The notes beneath the pieces are model-generated. The model saw only the letters and a program-made list of their open reading frames with translations, searched no databases and was not told where the DNA came from. From Verrucomicrobiia bacterium (GTDB lineage Bacteria; Verrucomicrobiota; Verrucomicrobiia; Limisphaerales; CAIMTB01): a stretch of DNA of 60,485 nucleotides. Positions 53,671-60,485 of this stretch are shown piece after piece; within the stretch, counting starts at the first letter, position 1, and the number at the start of each line of letters is the position of its first letter. The stretch is taken from NCBI GenBank assembly GCA_019634625.1, contig JAHCBA010000041.1, positions 1 through 60,485 of the forward strand. Direction: 5' to 3'. The position numbers and the translations under genes were made by a program.

Positions 53671-54507
53671 TCATCCCCCGAAACTCAACACCACCGACCG
53701 CACGATGAGGTTCCATCCATCCACCAGCACAAACAGCAGGATCTTCAACGGAAGCGAGATGGTCATCGGCGGCATCATGAACATCCCCATGCTCATCAGC
53801 ACCGTGGCCACCACCAGGTCGATCAGAATGAACGGCACGAACAGCAGGAACCCCATCTGAAACGCCGTCCGCAGTTCGCTCACGATGAATCCCGGAATCA
53901 CCACCTTCATCGGCAGTTCCTCCGGTGCCATCGGACCCAGCTTCGCCAGTCCGACAAACAGCTCCACATCCTTCGGCCGGCACTGACGCAGCATGAACGC
54001 CCGCACCGGCCCGGTCGCCCGGTCCAGCGCCTCGGCCCCCTGGATCTCCCCGGCCCGGTAGGGTGCCAGCGCCTCCCGGTCCACTTCCTCCCACACCGGC
54101 GCCATGATGAACAAGGTCAGGAACAGCGAGAGCCCGATGATGATCTGGTTCGCCGGCGCCCCCTGCACCGACAACGCCGTTCGCACGAAGGACAGCACGA
54201 TCGCGATCCGGGTGAAGCTCGTCATCAGCAGCACCAGCGACGGCGCCAGCGTCAGCAGCGTGATGACAAACAGCACCTTGATCGCCGAATCGACATCCGA
54301 CGCCTGCGACAGACCGTTCACGCCGATGTTCAGGTTCATCCCCCCCGTCGAGGCCGGGGCCGGTTCCGGTGCCGGAACGGTCTGCGCCTCCGCCACCCCG
54401 CCCCACACCAGGCACGCCGCCAGCCCGACCAGCGCCAGCCCCCGAACGATCCACCCGGCGCTCCGCCTCATCCCCCACCCCGTCTGCATGGTCGATCCGG
54501 TCTTCAT
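53671..54507 (-). CDS. fliP: Flagellar export gate protein FliP
   Basis: A 278-residue protein. It has an N-terminal signal peptide (ends VAEAQ), a short periplasmic Pro-rich stretch, then LLTLAPSLVLLMTSFTRIAIVLSFVRTALSVQGAPANQIIIGLSLFLT, the FliP hallmark. The C-terminal FIVSELRTAFQMGFLLFVPFILIDLVVATVLMSMGMFMMPP is equally conserved. Five FliP copies form the entry ring of the export channel. The GTG/ATG start at 54507 overlaps the fliO stop in an ATGA. Confidence 0.94.
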   Translation of the reverse strand: MKTGSTMQTGWGMRRSAGWIVRGLALVGLAACLVWGGVAEAQTVPAPEPAPASTGGMNLNIGVNGLSQASDVDSAIKVLFVITLLTLAPSLVLLMTSFTRIAIVLSFVRTALSVQGAPANQIIIGLSLFLTLFIMAPVWEEVDREALAPYRAGEIQGAEALDRATGPVRAFMLRQCRPKDVELFVGLAKLGPMAPEELPMKVVIPGFIVSELRTAFQMGFLLFVPFILIDLVVATVLMSMGMFMMPPMTISLPLKILLFVLVDGWNLIVRSVVLSFGG

Positions 54508-54980
54508 GCGCGGCGCCCGAGGACCTGTCGAAACGCTTCCTGGAAATCCAGCGACGGCGCGGTCGGGACCACTTCGTCCTGGCCCGCCTCCGGCAGATGC
54601 GTCAGGAGGGACACACCGGATGGCGACGACGCCACCAGCATCCGCTGCTGCCGGTAGCCCACCACCCAGAGTGCCTGCCGGGCTCCGAGCGATCGCATCT
54701 CGATCACCTTCAGGTCCGGTCGCCCCGCCCTGCCCGCCGAAAGGCGCTGCCAGTTTCGCACCAGCCAGACACCGCCCAGGAACAATCCCAGAACGAGGGC
54801 CAACGCGCCCATCAACCGGATCATCGAAACGCCCAGGCCCGGCAGAGGCAGCGCCTCGTCACCCGGGACGCCCGCCGCCGACGGCTCGGCGGCGACCGCC
54901 AGTCCCGAGGCGGCGAGCAGGACGACAAGACCGGCCCTGGCCGGCAACCGGCAGCGGAAGGCTTGAATGGGGAATACCAT
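54504..54980 (-). CDS. fliO: Flagellar export assembly protein FliO
   Basis: A 158-residue protein. An N-terminal signal-like helix (VVLLAASGLAVAA) is followed by a second membrane helix (MIRLMGALALVLGLFLGGVWLV) and a cytoplasmic domain with LKVIEMRSLGARQALWVVGYRQQRMLVASSPSGVSLLTHLP, the FliO pattern. It helps FliP assemble. A GGAAGG ribosome site lies 8 bases before the ATG at 54980, which decides the start over a GTG at 54986. A dispersed hairpin element separates it from fliN. Confidence 0.85.
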   Translation of the reverse strand: MVFPIQAFRCRLPARAGLVVLLAASGLAVAAEPSAAGVPGDEALPLPGLGVSMIRLMGALALVLGLFLGGVWLVRNWQRLSAGRAGRPDLKVIEMRSLGARQALWVVGYRQQRMLVASSPSGVSLLTHLPEAGQDEVVPTAPSLDFQEAFRQVLGRRA

Positions 54981-55130
54981 CGACACGCCCTTCCAGAGCA
55001 GCGCCCATGCCGGACGTTCCGCAGGGCAAAAACGGCCCGAATCGACGGTTCCGATCCCCCATTGCGGCAGGAGTTGCCCCCATCCCCCGCCCTCGAGGCA
55101 ATTTCAACCGGGCTGGCAGGGTGTCGATCC

Positions 55131-55289
55131 GTGCATCCCGGAGTGGTTGGGCGAGGTGCAAGCTCCGCGAAGCGTGGCCTCGGAGGGCCGAGTTCCACGA
55201 GGCCGCAAGGGTGCGGAGCGTTGGGTTGAGGACTCGCAGAGCTCGTCCCTCCGATTCGCTGCCTCCTCACCCACAACTCCGGGATGCAC
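55131..55289 (+). repeat. Dispersed hairpin element, copy E (complete, inside flagellar operon)
   Basis: A 159-bp element with imperfect 25-bp terminal inverted repeats: GTGCATCCCGGAGTGGTTGG at the left and CAACTCCGGGATGCAC at the right. A second pair of inverted arms lies inside (TCGGAGGGCCGAGTTCCACG, and CAGAGCTCGTCCCTCCGAT on the other side). The whole element can therefore fold into one long stem with a branched top. It lies 66 bases beyond the fliN stop and 150 bases before the fliO start. No frame in it is taken as a gene. Confidence 0.85.
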
Positions 55290-55354
55290 CGTCCCCCATC
55301 CCCCATTCCCGATTCCCCTCGCCGCAGGCCGGCGCTCGGTTCAGGCGGGGTCGA

Positions 55355-55612
55355 TCAGCCGCTGACGATCTCGGTGATCTTGATGCCGAACCGGTCGTCC
55401 ACCACCACCACTTCGCCGCGGGCGATACGGCGCTGGTTGACGAAGAGGTCCACCGGGCTGTCGGCAACCTTGTCGAGCTGGACCACCGATCCGGCGGCCA
55501 GGCGCAGCACCTCCCGCATGGGCATGCGGCAGGCACCCAGCTCGACGGTCAGTTTGACCGGCACATCCAGGAGGACATCCAGGTTCGGGGAGGCGTTTGG
55601 GGAGGGATCCAT
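55355..55612 (-). CDS. fliN: Flagellar C-ring protein FliN
   Basis: An 85-residue protein consisting of a single SpoA domain: LLDVPVKLTVELGACRMPMREVLRLAAGSVVQLDKVADSPVDLFVNQRRIARGEVVVVDDRFGIKITEI. Every landmark of FliN is present, including the VDLFVN strand. It lacks the long N-terminal extension of enterobacterial FliN (137 residues), as in many systems. It forms the base of the C ring with FliM and binds FliH. Start at 55612; it follows fliM by 14 bases. Confidence 0.94.
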   Translation of the reverse strand: MDPSPNASPNLDVLLDVPVKLTVELGACRMPMREVLRLAAGSVVQLDKVADSPVDLFVNQRRIARGEVVVVDDRFGIKITEIVSG

Positions 55613-55626
55613 GGCGGGCGAAAAGG

Positions 55627-56646
55627 CTATTCCGTGCGGGGTTCGATCAATTGCACGGCCCATCGGCCGTCGCGGGTGCCCAGGCGGCCGCGGAATCGAG
55701 GCGAATCGTCGAGGCGCACGCTCACCTGTTCGGCGCTGGACGGCGACAACTCCACGATGTCACCCACCTTCAGGGCGGCGACGTCGCGGACCGCCATTTC
55801 GAGCCCCGACCACCCGGCACAGAGCGGGACGGGCACCTCATCGAAGCGCGAATCCCAGGCCAGCGGGGCATCGGCGGACGCGGCAGGCCGGTCGGCAGTC
55901 GAGGCATCGAGTGTCCGGCTCAGTTCGCGAATCAGGGGCTCGAGGGTGTAGTAGGGAAACCCGATCTGCATCGCCTCCATGCAGTCCCCGATCCGCGCCT
56001 CCATGCACAGAACGAGCATGACGGTGTCGTGGGGGGAGGTCTGCAGGAAACGCCCGTTGGTCTCCTGGCCGAGCAGCACCGGGCGCAGCTCCTGGATGCC
56101 GCGCCAGTGGTTGCACCACTCGCCGAGGATCACCTGCACCGCCTGTTGCAGCAGCGCCAGCTCGATCTCGGTGAAGTCGTGATTGGGATTGACCGAATGG
56201 GCCGGCCCTCCCAGAAGCCGGTCCACCAGGGTGAGGCCCAGCCGGGGGGTGATCTCGAGGATGCAAACGCCCGGCAGCGGTTCCGCCCGGAACAGGGTGA
56301 GGTGGGTCGGGTTGCCCAGGCTCTCCGTGAACTTCTTGTAGAGCAGGGTCTGGAGCTTCGACATCTGGAGCGTGAACTCCATCCGCAGATACAGGGAAAG
56401 CTGGGCCGCCAGGGCGCGCAGGAACTCCTCGTGACGCAGCCGCAACCGGCGCAGCTCGCCCTGCGACAGAAAGACCGGATGCCGGAAGTCGTAGGGCTGG
56501 ATCCGGTCCTTGGGCAGCCGCACCTGCCGGTTCTCCGCCGTGTGCACCAGGAGGGTGTTCTCCTCCTCGGTGACCTGCGCCAGGAGGTTTTCGACCTCCG
56601 ATTGCGACAGCACCTGGGCAAGAATGTCATCGGCACCAGCGTCCAT
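55627..56646 (-). CDS. fliM: Flagellar motor switch protein FliM
   Basis: A 339-residue protein. Near the N-terminus LSQSEVENLLAQV is the CheY-binding-type motif, and YDFRHPVFLSQGELRRLRLRHEEF is the standard start of the middle domain. The core includes LTLVDRLLGGPAHSVNPNHDFTEIELALLQ, and the C-terminal SpoA domain has LKVGDIVELSPSSAEQVSVRLDD. FliM couples chemotaxis signals to the rotor. The CheY-binding motif suggests chemotaxis genes elsewhere, since none is in the window. It follows fliL by 15 bases. Confidence 0.95.
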   Translation of the reverse strand: MDAGADDILAQVLSQSEVENLLAQVTEEENTLLVHTAENRQVRLPKDRIQPYDFRHPVFLSQGELRRLRLRHEEFLRALAAQLSLYLRMEFTLQMSKLQTLLYKKFTESLGNPTHLTLFRAEPLPGVCILEITPRLGLTLVDRLLGGPAHSVNPNHDFTEIELALLQQAVQVILGEWCNHWRGIQELRPVLLGQETNGRFLQTSPHDTVMLVLCMEARIGDCMEAMQIGFPYYTLEPLIRELSRTLDASTADRPAASADAPLAWDSRFDEVPVPLCAGWSGLEMAVRDVAALKVGDIVELSPSSAEQVSVRLDDSPRFRGRLGTRDGRWAVQLIEPRTE

Positions 56647-56661
56647 GGCGTGGGGCTCCCC

Positions 56662-57213
56662 CTACTGGATGGCGAACTCGGTGATGTACAGCTCCTGCAC
56701 CATGTCGGCGCCCAGGGCCTGGTTGAAGACGGTCAGCAATTCCATGCGGATCTCGTTGCGCGCCCCCGGCCGTTCCAGATCGGCTATGGTCTTGTTGCTC
56801 AACGCGCTGGATGCCAGATCCAGGAGCAGATCCCGATTCTGTTCCACCTTCGCCTTGAAGCCGGCGGTCGTGCCCACCAGCGTCATGCTGCTCAACAGGT
56901 ACCGGGTCCCCATCGTTCCCGCCACGTTGACCACCATCTTCGTCAGGGGCACCGACTCCTTGGTCCCGCTCCCGCCCCTGGCCGGGACGCCACCCGCCCG
57001 GGCCGGAGCCCCTCCCTCGCCGCCCTCCACGCCGGCCAGCGGCGCGACGGCCTTCTGGATCTGCGGCACAATGACGAACGTGGTCATCCCGTACGCCAGA
57101 GCCGGCATGGCCACAAGGGTGAGGATCAATGGCAACCAGGCCCCCAGTCCGCCCTTCGCCCCGCCCGGTGCCGCCGCCGCTGGGGCGTCGCCTTCTGGTT
57201 TGGTGTCCGCCAT
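56662..57213 (-). CDS. fliL: Flagellar basal-body-associated protein FliL
   Basis: A 183-residue single-pass membrane protein. A Pro/Ala-rich cytoplasmic start is followed by a membrane helix (WLPLILTLVAMPALAYGMTTFVI), a Gly-rich linker and the periplasmic domain: VNVAGTMGTRYLLSSMTLVG, then NRDLLLDLASSALSNKTIADLERPGARNEIRMELLTVFNQAL, and VQELYITEFAIQ at the end, a clear FliL signature. It rings the stator units and aids torque. It lies between flgE and fliM, with 9 bases to the flgE stop side. Confidence 0.92.
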   Translation of the reverse strand: MADTKPEGDAPAAAAPGGAKGGLGAWLPLILTLVAMPALAYGMTTFVIVPQIQKAVAPLAGVEGGEGGAPARAGGVPARGGSGTKESVPLTKMVVNVAGTMGTRYLLSSMTLVGTTAGFKAKVEQNRDLLLDLASSALSNKTIADLERPGARNEIRMELLTVFNQALGADMVQELYITEFAIQ

Positions 57214-57222
57214 GGGGCCGCC

Positions 57223-58476
57223 TTACCGCTTGAGGTTGACCAACTCCTGCAACATGTCGTCACTCACCGAGATCACCCGGGCGGTGGCCTGGAAGGCCCG
57301 CTGCGCGGTGATCATGGTCGAGAATTCGTTGGCCAGATCGACGTTCGAGAGTTCCAGCGCGCCGGACTGGATCCGACCGAGACCCTGCGTGCCGGCGGCG
57401 GCCATGTTCTCCAGCGGTCCGGCCATGGTGATGCCGGAATAGAGGTTGTTGCCCTCCTTCACCAGGCTCTGCGGATCGCGGAAGTTCTGCAGCAGGACCT
57501 GGCCCCGCACGAACTGGCTGCCGTCCGACAGGTTGATGTTCACCCGCCCTTCGGTGTCGATCGCGTACGACGCCAGCGTCGGCAGAGGCTTCTGCGCCAT
57601 GGCCGATCCGTAGGCGTCCTCGAGAAGCATCCGGTTCATCCGGGCCAGTTTTTCGCCCTCCATCCCCTCGCCCAGCAGAGAACGGGTCTCGTCCCGCAGC
57701 ACAACGCCGTCGAAGTGCTTGTTGTCGTCCGGATCCGCCTTCCACAGGCTGGGACCGCTGAGGGCCGCGTTCAGGTCGTCCACGACCCGCTTCGACAGGT
57801 CCGCCGAAATGGGCGGCCGATCCGGCGTGATGTCCTTCCAGGCGGCAAGCTGGGCCTGGGTGTCGGCGCTCAACTGTCCGAACAGGAAGCCGTCCATCGA
57901 TTCGGGATCGGTCGCCTCCGCCAGCCCGAGCGCGAAGGACTCGAGATCCGCGAAGGTGTCCAGGTTCAGCAACGATGAACCGCGCGGGGGGGTGGCATGG
58001 ACCAGCATGCCTTCCAGGTCGATCTTGATGTCGCCGATGCCGCTCAGCTTGGAGTCGTTGTATCCCTGCACCCGCATCCCGCCGTTGGTCACCAGGTGAC
58101 CGTTGCCGTCGAGACGAAAGTCCCCCGCCCGGGTGGCGAAGTTCGAGTTGCTCAGCGCATCGCGCACCACGAAATAGCCCTCGCCGGCGACGGCGAGGTC
58201 GGTCTTGACGTTGGTGCCGGTGATGGCGCCCTGGGTGTAGAGATTGCGGATGGCCGCCGTGGTCACGCCGGACCCGACCTGCATGGACGAGGTGCCACTG
58301 CTGGTGGGGCTGCCGGCGCTGGCGCTTCGGAGCGTCTGGCTGAAGGAGTCGGCAAAGTCCACACGGGCGGCCTTGAAGCCGGTCGTGTTGACGTTGGCGA
58401 TGTTGTTGCCGATGACATCAAGGCGCCCCTGGAAGTTCTGGAGGCCGCTGATGGCGGAGGTGAGCGAGCGTAACAT
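57223..58476 (-). CDS. flgE: Flagellar hook protein FlgE with unusual central region
   Basis: A 417-residue axial protein. The ends are standard: MLRSLTSAISGLQNFQGRLDVIGNNIANVNTTGFKAARVDFADSFSQ at the N-terminus and LSNVDLANEFSTMITAQRAFQATARVISVSDDMLQELVNLK at the C-terminus. AVAGEGYFVVRDALSN and INLSDGSQFVRGQVLLQNFRDPQSLVKEGNNLYSG are usual FlgE segments. Between about residues 165 and 290, where a beta-barrel D2 domain is expected, the sequence is charged and helix-like (LESFALGLAEATDPESMDGF, ADLSKRVVDDLNAAL, KLARMNRMLLEDAYGSAM). It polymerises as the hook. Confidence 0.92.
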   Translation of the reverse strand: MLRSLTSAISGLQNFQGRLDVIGNNIANVNTTGFKAARVDFADSFSQTLRSASAGSPTSSGTSSMQVGSGVTTAAIRNLYTQGAITGTNVKTDLAVAGEGYFVVRDALSNSNFATRAGDFRLDGNGHLVTNGGMRVQGYNDSKLSGIGDIKIDLEGMLVHATPPRGSSLLNLDTFADLESFALGLAEATDPESMDGFLFGQLSADTQAQLAAWKDITPDRPPISADLSKRVVDDLNAALSGPSLWKADPDDNKHFDGVVLRDETRSLLGEGMEGEKLARMNRMLLEDAYGSAMAQKPLPTLASYAIDTEGRVNINLSDGSQFVRGQVLLQNFRDPQSLVKEGNNLYSGITMAGPLENMAAAGTQGLGRIQSGALELSNVDLANEFSTMITAQRAFQATARVISVSDDMLQELVNLKR

Positions 58477-58498
58477 AGGATTCGGATCGTTATTGGAT

Positions 58499-58918
58499 TC
58501 AGGTCGTGACTGTCGGGGCGATGGCCAGCACCTCGCTCAGGGCGAAGAGCCGGTCACCGACCACCACCATAGGCCTCCCTGCCTCAATCTGGATTGCGTC
58601 CACCGTTCCCACGGCGCGCGTCTCTTCATCCACGCTGACCTCGACCGTCCGACCCAGCAGGCCGGTCGCCTGCGTGATCTGCTGGTCCGCCCGCAGGAGC
58701 GCAATGTCCGCCTGCATGACGCGGGTCTGTTCGAGCGTGCTGAAGGTCGCCATCTCGGCGAAAAAATCGGTGTCCTGCTTGGGCGCCATCGGATCCTGCG
58801 TGGTCAACTGGGTCACCAGCAGCTTCAGGAAATCCTCCTGGTTCAGGGTCTGGACCGGAATCCGCGAAACCTCATTGAGATTGCTGACTCCAGGGGTGAT
58901 GGCGTGAATGGCACTCAT
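58499..58918 (-). CDS. flgD: Flagellar hook cap protein FlgD, short form
   Basis: A 139-residue protein. The conserved N-terminal half has LNQEDFLKLLVTQLTTQDPMAPKQDTDFFAEMATFSTLEQTRVMQ, the classical FlgD signature. The remainder (LLGRTVEVSVDEETRAVGTVDAIQIEAGRPMVVVGDRLFALSEVLAI) is a small beta domain. The FnIII/Ig-like insert of enterobacterial FlgD (231 residues) is missing. It caps the growing hook. It lies between fliK and flgE, the standard order. Confidence 0.93.
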   Translation of the reverse strand: MSAIHAITPGVSNLNEVSRIPVQTLNQEDFLKLLVTQLTTQDPMAPKQDTDFFAEMATFSTLEQTRVMQADIALLRADQQITQATGLLGRTVEVSVDEETRAVGTVDAIQIEAGRPMVVVGDRLFALSEVLAIAPTVTT

Positions 58919-58930
58919 GACTTGAAATTC

Positions 58931-60485
58931 TCAGGCCCAGAATTCCCGGGCCGATTGGGAACCGCTGCCGCGATCGGACCGCCCGGCGGTGGCAGAGGCC
59001 GCGTCCCGTTCCGGGGCTTCCCCGCCCCGCTTCCGCTCGCCGTCTCCGTCCGGCATCATCCGTTCCTCCGCCGCACCGTGCTGTCGCGAGGATCGGTCGT
59101 CCGCGAACCCGGATCGGCCCTGGGCGATTCCCCCGGATTCCGTGACTGCGCCGCCCGACTCGGAAAGAGGCAGGAGCCGGACCTGCTGCTCGGCCAGGGC
59201 GTCGCGCAGCTGGTGCCAGTGCCCTTGCAGTGCCGCCGCGTCGCCCCGCTCAACGCGCACCGCCAGATCGATCCCGTCCGCCCGGTGCCGGATCCGCACC
59301 CGCACTTCGGTCCCGGCATCCGGCCGCAGCACCACGGAGACCGCATCTTCGCCCGAACGCCGGAACAGCACGATCTCCCGGGTCATCAGGGAGGCCAACC
59401 GCTGCACCTTCTCCACCGCCGCCTCCCCCGCTTCGGCACGCGGCTGCACCAGACCTCCATTTCCATCGGAACGCGCTTCGCGAATGGCCTGGGACGCCGT
59501 CTCCCGTCCGAATTCCTCCAAAACCCTTTCGACCGGAACGTCGCCGCGCCCCGGGGCCGCGATTCCTGCCCCTCCCCCACCCGGTCTCGGTGCCGTCATC
59601 CCGGTGACATTTCTGCCGACCGGCAGCCCAGGGCCGCCGGATTCGGCAAATTTGTTCATCGGACGGGCACTTTTCATCCCACCGCCGACTAGAGCAGCCC
59701 GCGTGCCACGGTCGTTTCCGGCAAAAACAGCCCCTGCCTCACCCGCCCGCTCCTCGGCAACCTCCCGCCTCGACGCCAACCCGGTTGCCGCCGCCATCCC
59801 ATGGGATCCGGCCGATCCGTCGCCGACCGGCGTGGCGCTGGCTCCGGCGATACCCGCTGACAATGCGGGCTGGGACCGCATCGGCTGGACATCCCCTGGC
59901 ACCGCGGGGCGCGCTTCCAACACCGGGCGACCCGGCAGTTCTTCCCCAGGGCGGGCAGGCAACCGGTCCCACGCGCCCAGGACGCTGCGGTCTGCCGGCT
60001 CCGTCAATGGGTGGCCGACTGGGATCTCACGACGGATTGCTTCAGCGGGGATCTCCGCCATCGCCGGCATGGCCATTCGCCCGCGGTCGAATCGCAGGAC
60101 ACGCGACGGATCCTGCCGCCATGGACCCTCGCCTTCCCGTAATCCCGCAGCGGAACGAGCATCCCCGCGTTGGGTCCCGACGAACCCGTCCTGTCGGGTC
60201 ATGTCCCCTTCGGCATCTCCGATCCCGACAGACCGGGGCAGTCCCCCCTGCGATGCGGTGCGGTCTCCGAGGGGGGGGCTTTGGGTGGGGTTGGGGACAC
60301 CCTGCGGTGCCACCGTGGGCGGAGTGGGTCGGAGGACAGCGGGTTGGGGCGCGCCTTCGCTCGGACTCGCGGCGCTCGTCCCTCCGATGGCAACCGGGCG
60401 GGGCGATTCCCTCTGCGGCGCGGTGCGGTCTGCGAGGGGGGCGCTTTGGGTTAGGGTGGGGACACCCTGCGGTGCCACCGTGGGA
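58931..60485 (-). CDS. fliK: Flagellar hook-length control protein FliK (5' end outside window)
   Basis: At least 515 residues, open to the right edge, so the N-terminus is missing. Most of it is Pro/Ala/Gly-rich and disordered, as expected for the ruler part of FliK. The C-terminal domain around EIVLFRRSGEDAVSVVLRPDAGTEVRVRIRHRADGIDLAVRVERGDAAALQGHWHQLRDALAEQQVRLLPL fits the Flg_hook domain that contacts FlhB. Two copies of a 55-residue unit (VAPQGVPTLTQSAPLADRT and VAPQGVPNPTQSPPLGDRT) are seen at the right edge. Between them IGGTSAASP derives from an arm of the dispersed hairpin element. It lies 12 bases before flgD. Confidence 0.82.
   Translation of the reverse strand, partial: PTVAPQGVPTLTQSAPLADRTAPQRESPRPVAIGGTSAASPSEGAPQPAVLRPTPPTVAPQGVPNPTQSPPLGDRTASQGGLPRSVGIGDAEGDMTRQDGFVGTQRGDARSAAGLREGEGPWRQDPSRVLRFDRGRMAMPAMAEIPAEAIRREIPVGHPLTEPADRSVLGAWDRLPARPGEELPGRPVLEARPAVPGDVQPMRSQPALSAGIAGASATPVGDGSAGSHGMAAATGLASRREVAEERAGEAGAVFAGNDRGTRAALVGGGMKSARPMNKFAESGGPGLPVGRNVTGMTAPRPGGGGAGIAAPGRGDVPVERVLEEFGRETASQAIREARSDGNGGLVQPRAEAGEAAVEKVQRLASLMTREIVLFRRSGEDAVSVVLRPDAGTEVRVRIRHRADGIDLAVRVERGDAAALQGHWHQLRDALAEQQVRLLPLSESGGAVTESGGIAQGRSGFADDRSSRQHGAAEERMMPDGDGERKRGGEAPERDAASATAGRSDRGSGSQSAREFWA
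60251..60485 (-). repeat. 165-bp direct repeat in fliK
   Basis: The block at 60251-60317 recurs at 60416-60485 (window end) with a period of 165 bases, that is 55 codons, so the frame is kept. Both contain GACACCCTGCGGTGCCACCG. The second copy is cut by the window end and more units may follow outside. The segment between includes ACTCGCGGCGCTCGTCCCTC (near 60365-60384), a match to the internal arm of the dispersed hairpin element. Confidence 0.8.

Overview
The window looks like chromosomal DNA of a high-GC member of the Verrucomicrobiota, probably a Limisphaerales/Pedosphaera-type lineage. The evidence is a PEP-CTERM-like sorting tail, a prepilin-like protein with the typical [17 protein letters not shown] start, very large secreted proteins built from Ig, LamG, TIG and chitobiase-C-terminal-like modules, an ECF-like sigma factor next to a TPR serine/threonine kinase, and abundant intergenic mini-repeats. 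The lineage call is inference from protein style; no rRNA gene is present and no search was run.

Layout. 1-5.2 kb: exported trypsin-like protease, YhbY RNA-binding protein, CstA-type transporter, a remnant of a surface protein, and a DUF4143-type ATPase behind a perfect inverted repeat. 5.2-10.7 kb (minus strand): dinG helicase, ECF-like sigma factor and TPR kinase, packed as an operon. 11-15 kb: a propeller-sensor histidine kinase converging on, and overlapping, a Zn-protease lipoprotein. 15.4-19.2 kb: a prepilin-like gene with a 13-G tract in its leader, bracketed by composite repeats, then an Ig-domain exported protein. 19.3-25.5 kb (minus): a 1,893-residue kexin/subtilisin-like protease translationally coupled to a small lipoprotein that carries a stand-alone copy of the protease prodomain fold. 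25.7-36.7 kb: a frameshifted antitoxin remnant and a 3,420-residue adhesin-like protein with eight LamG/chitobiase-like units and a dockerin-like segment, flanked by opposed copies of a dispersed hairpin repeat.

37.1-60.5 kb (all minus strand) is a flagellar supercluster. In transcription order it reads fliK, flgD, flgE, fliL, fliM, fliN, fliO, fliP, fliQ, fliR, flhB, flhA, flhF, a small membrane protein, fliA, motA, motB, a small CGCG protein, then flgF, flgG, flgA, flgH, flgI, flgJ(rod-binding only), flgN, flgK, flgL. Together these supply the hook-length ruler, hook, C-ring, export gate, sigma-28, stator, rod, P/L rings and hook-filament junction. The basal genes fliF, fliG, fliH, fliI, flgB, flgC and fliE, and flagellin, are not in the window. 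Four-base ATGA overlaps link several of these genes.

The least explained features are (i) a roughly 159-bp dispersed element with terminal and internal inverted repeats, five copies plus a fragment inside fliK; (ii) two perfect palindromes sharing a GTGCATATGCAC core just after the ends of flagellar transcription units; (iii) the G13 tract; (iv) the coupled prodomain lipoprotein; and (v) several departures from the usual flagellar set (no flhG, FlgH without a lipobox Cys, odd FlgE centre).
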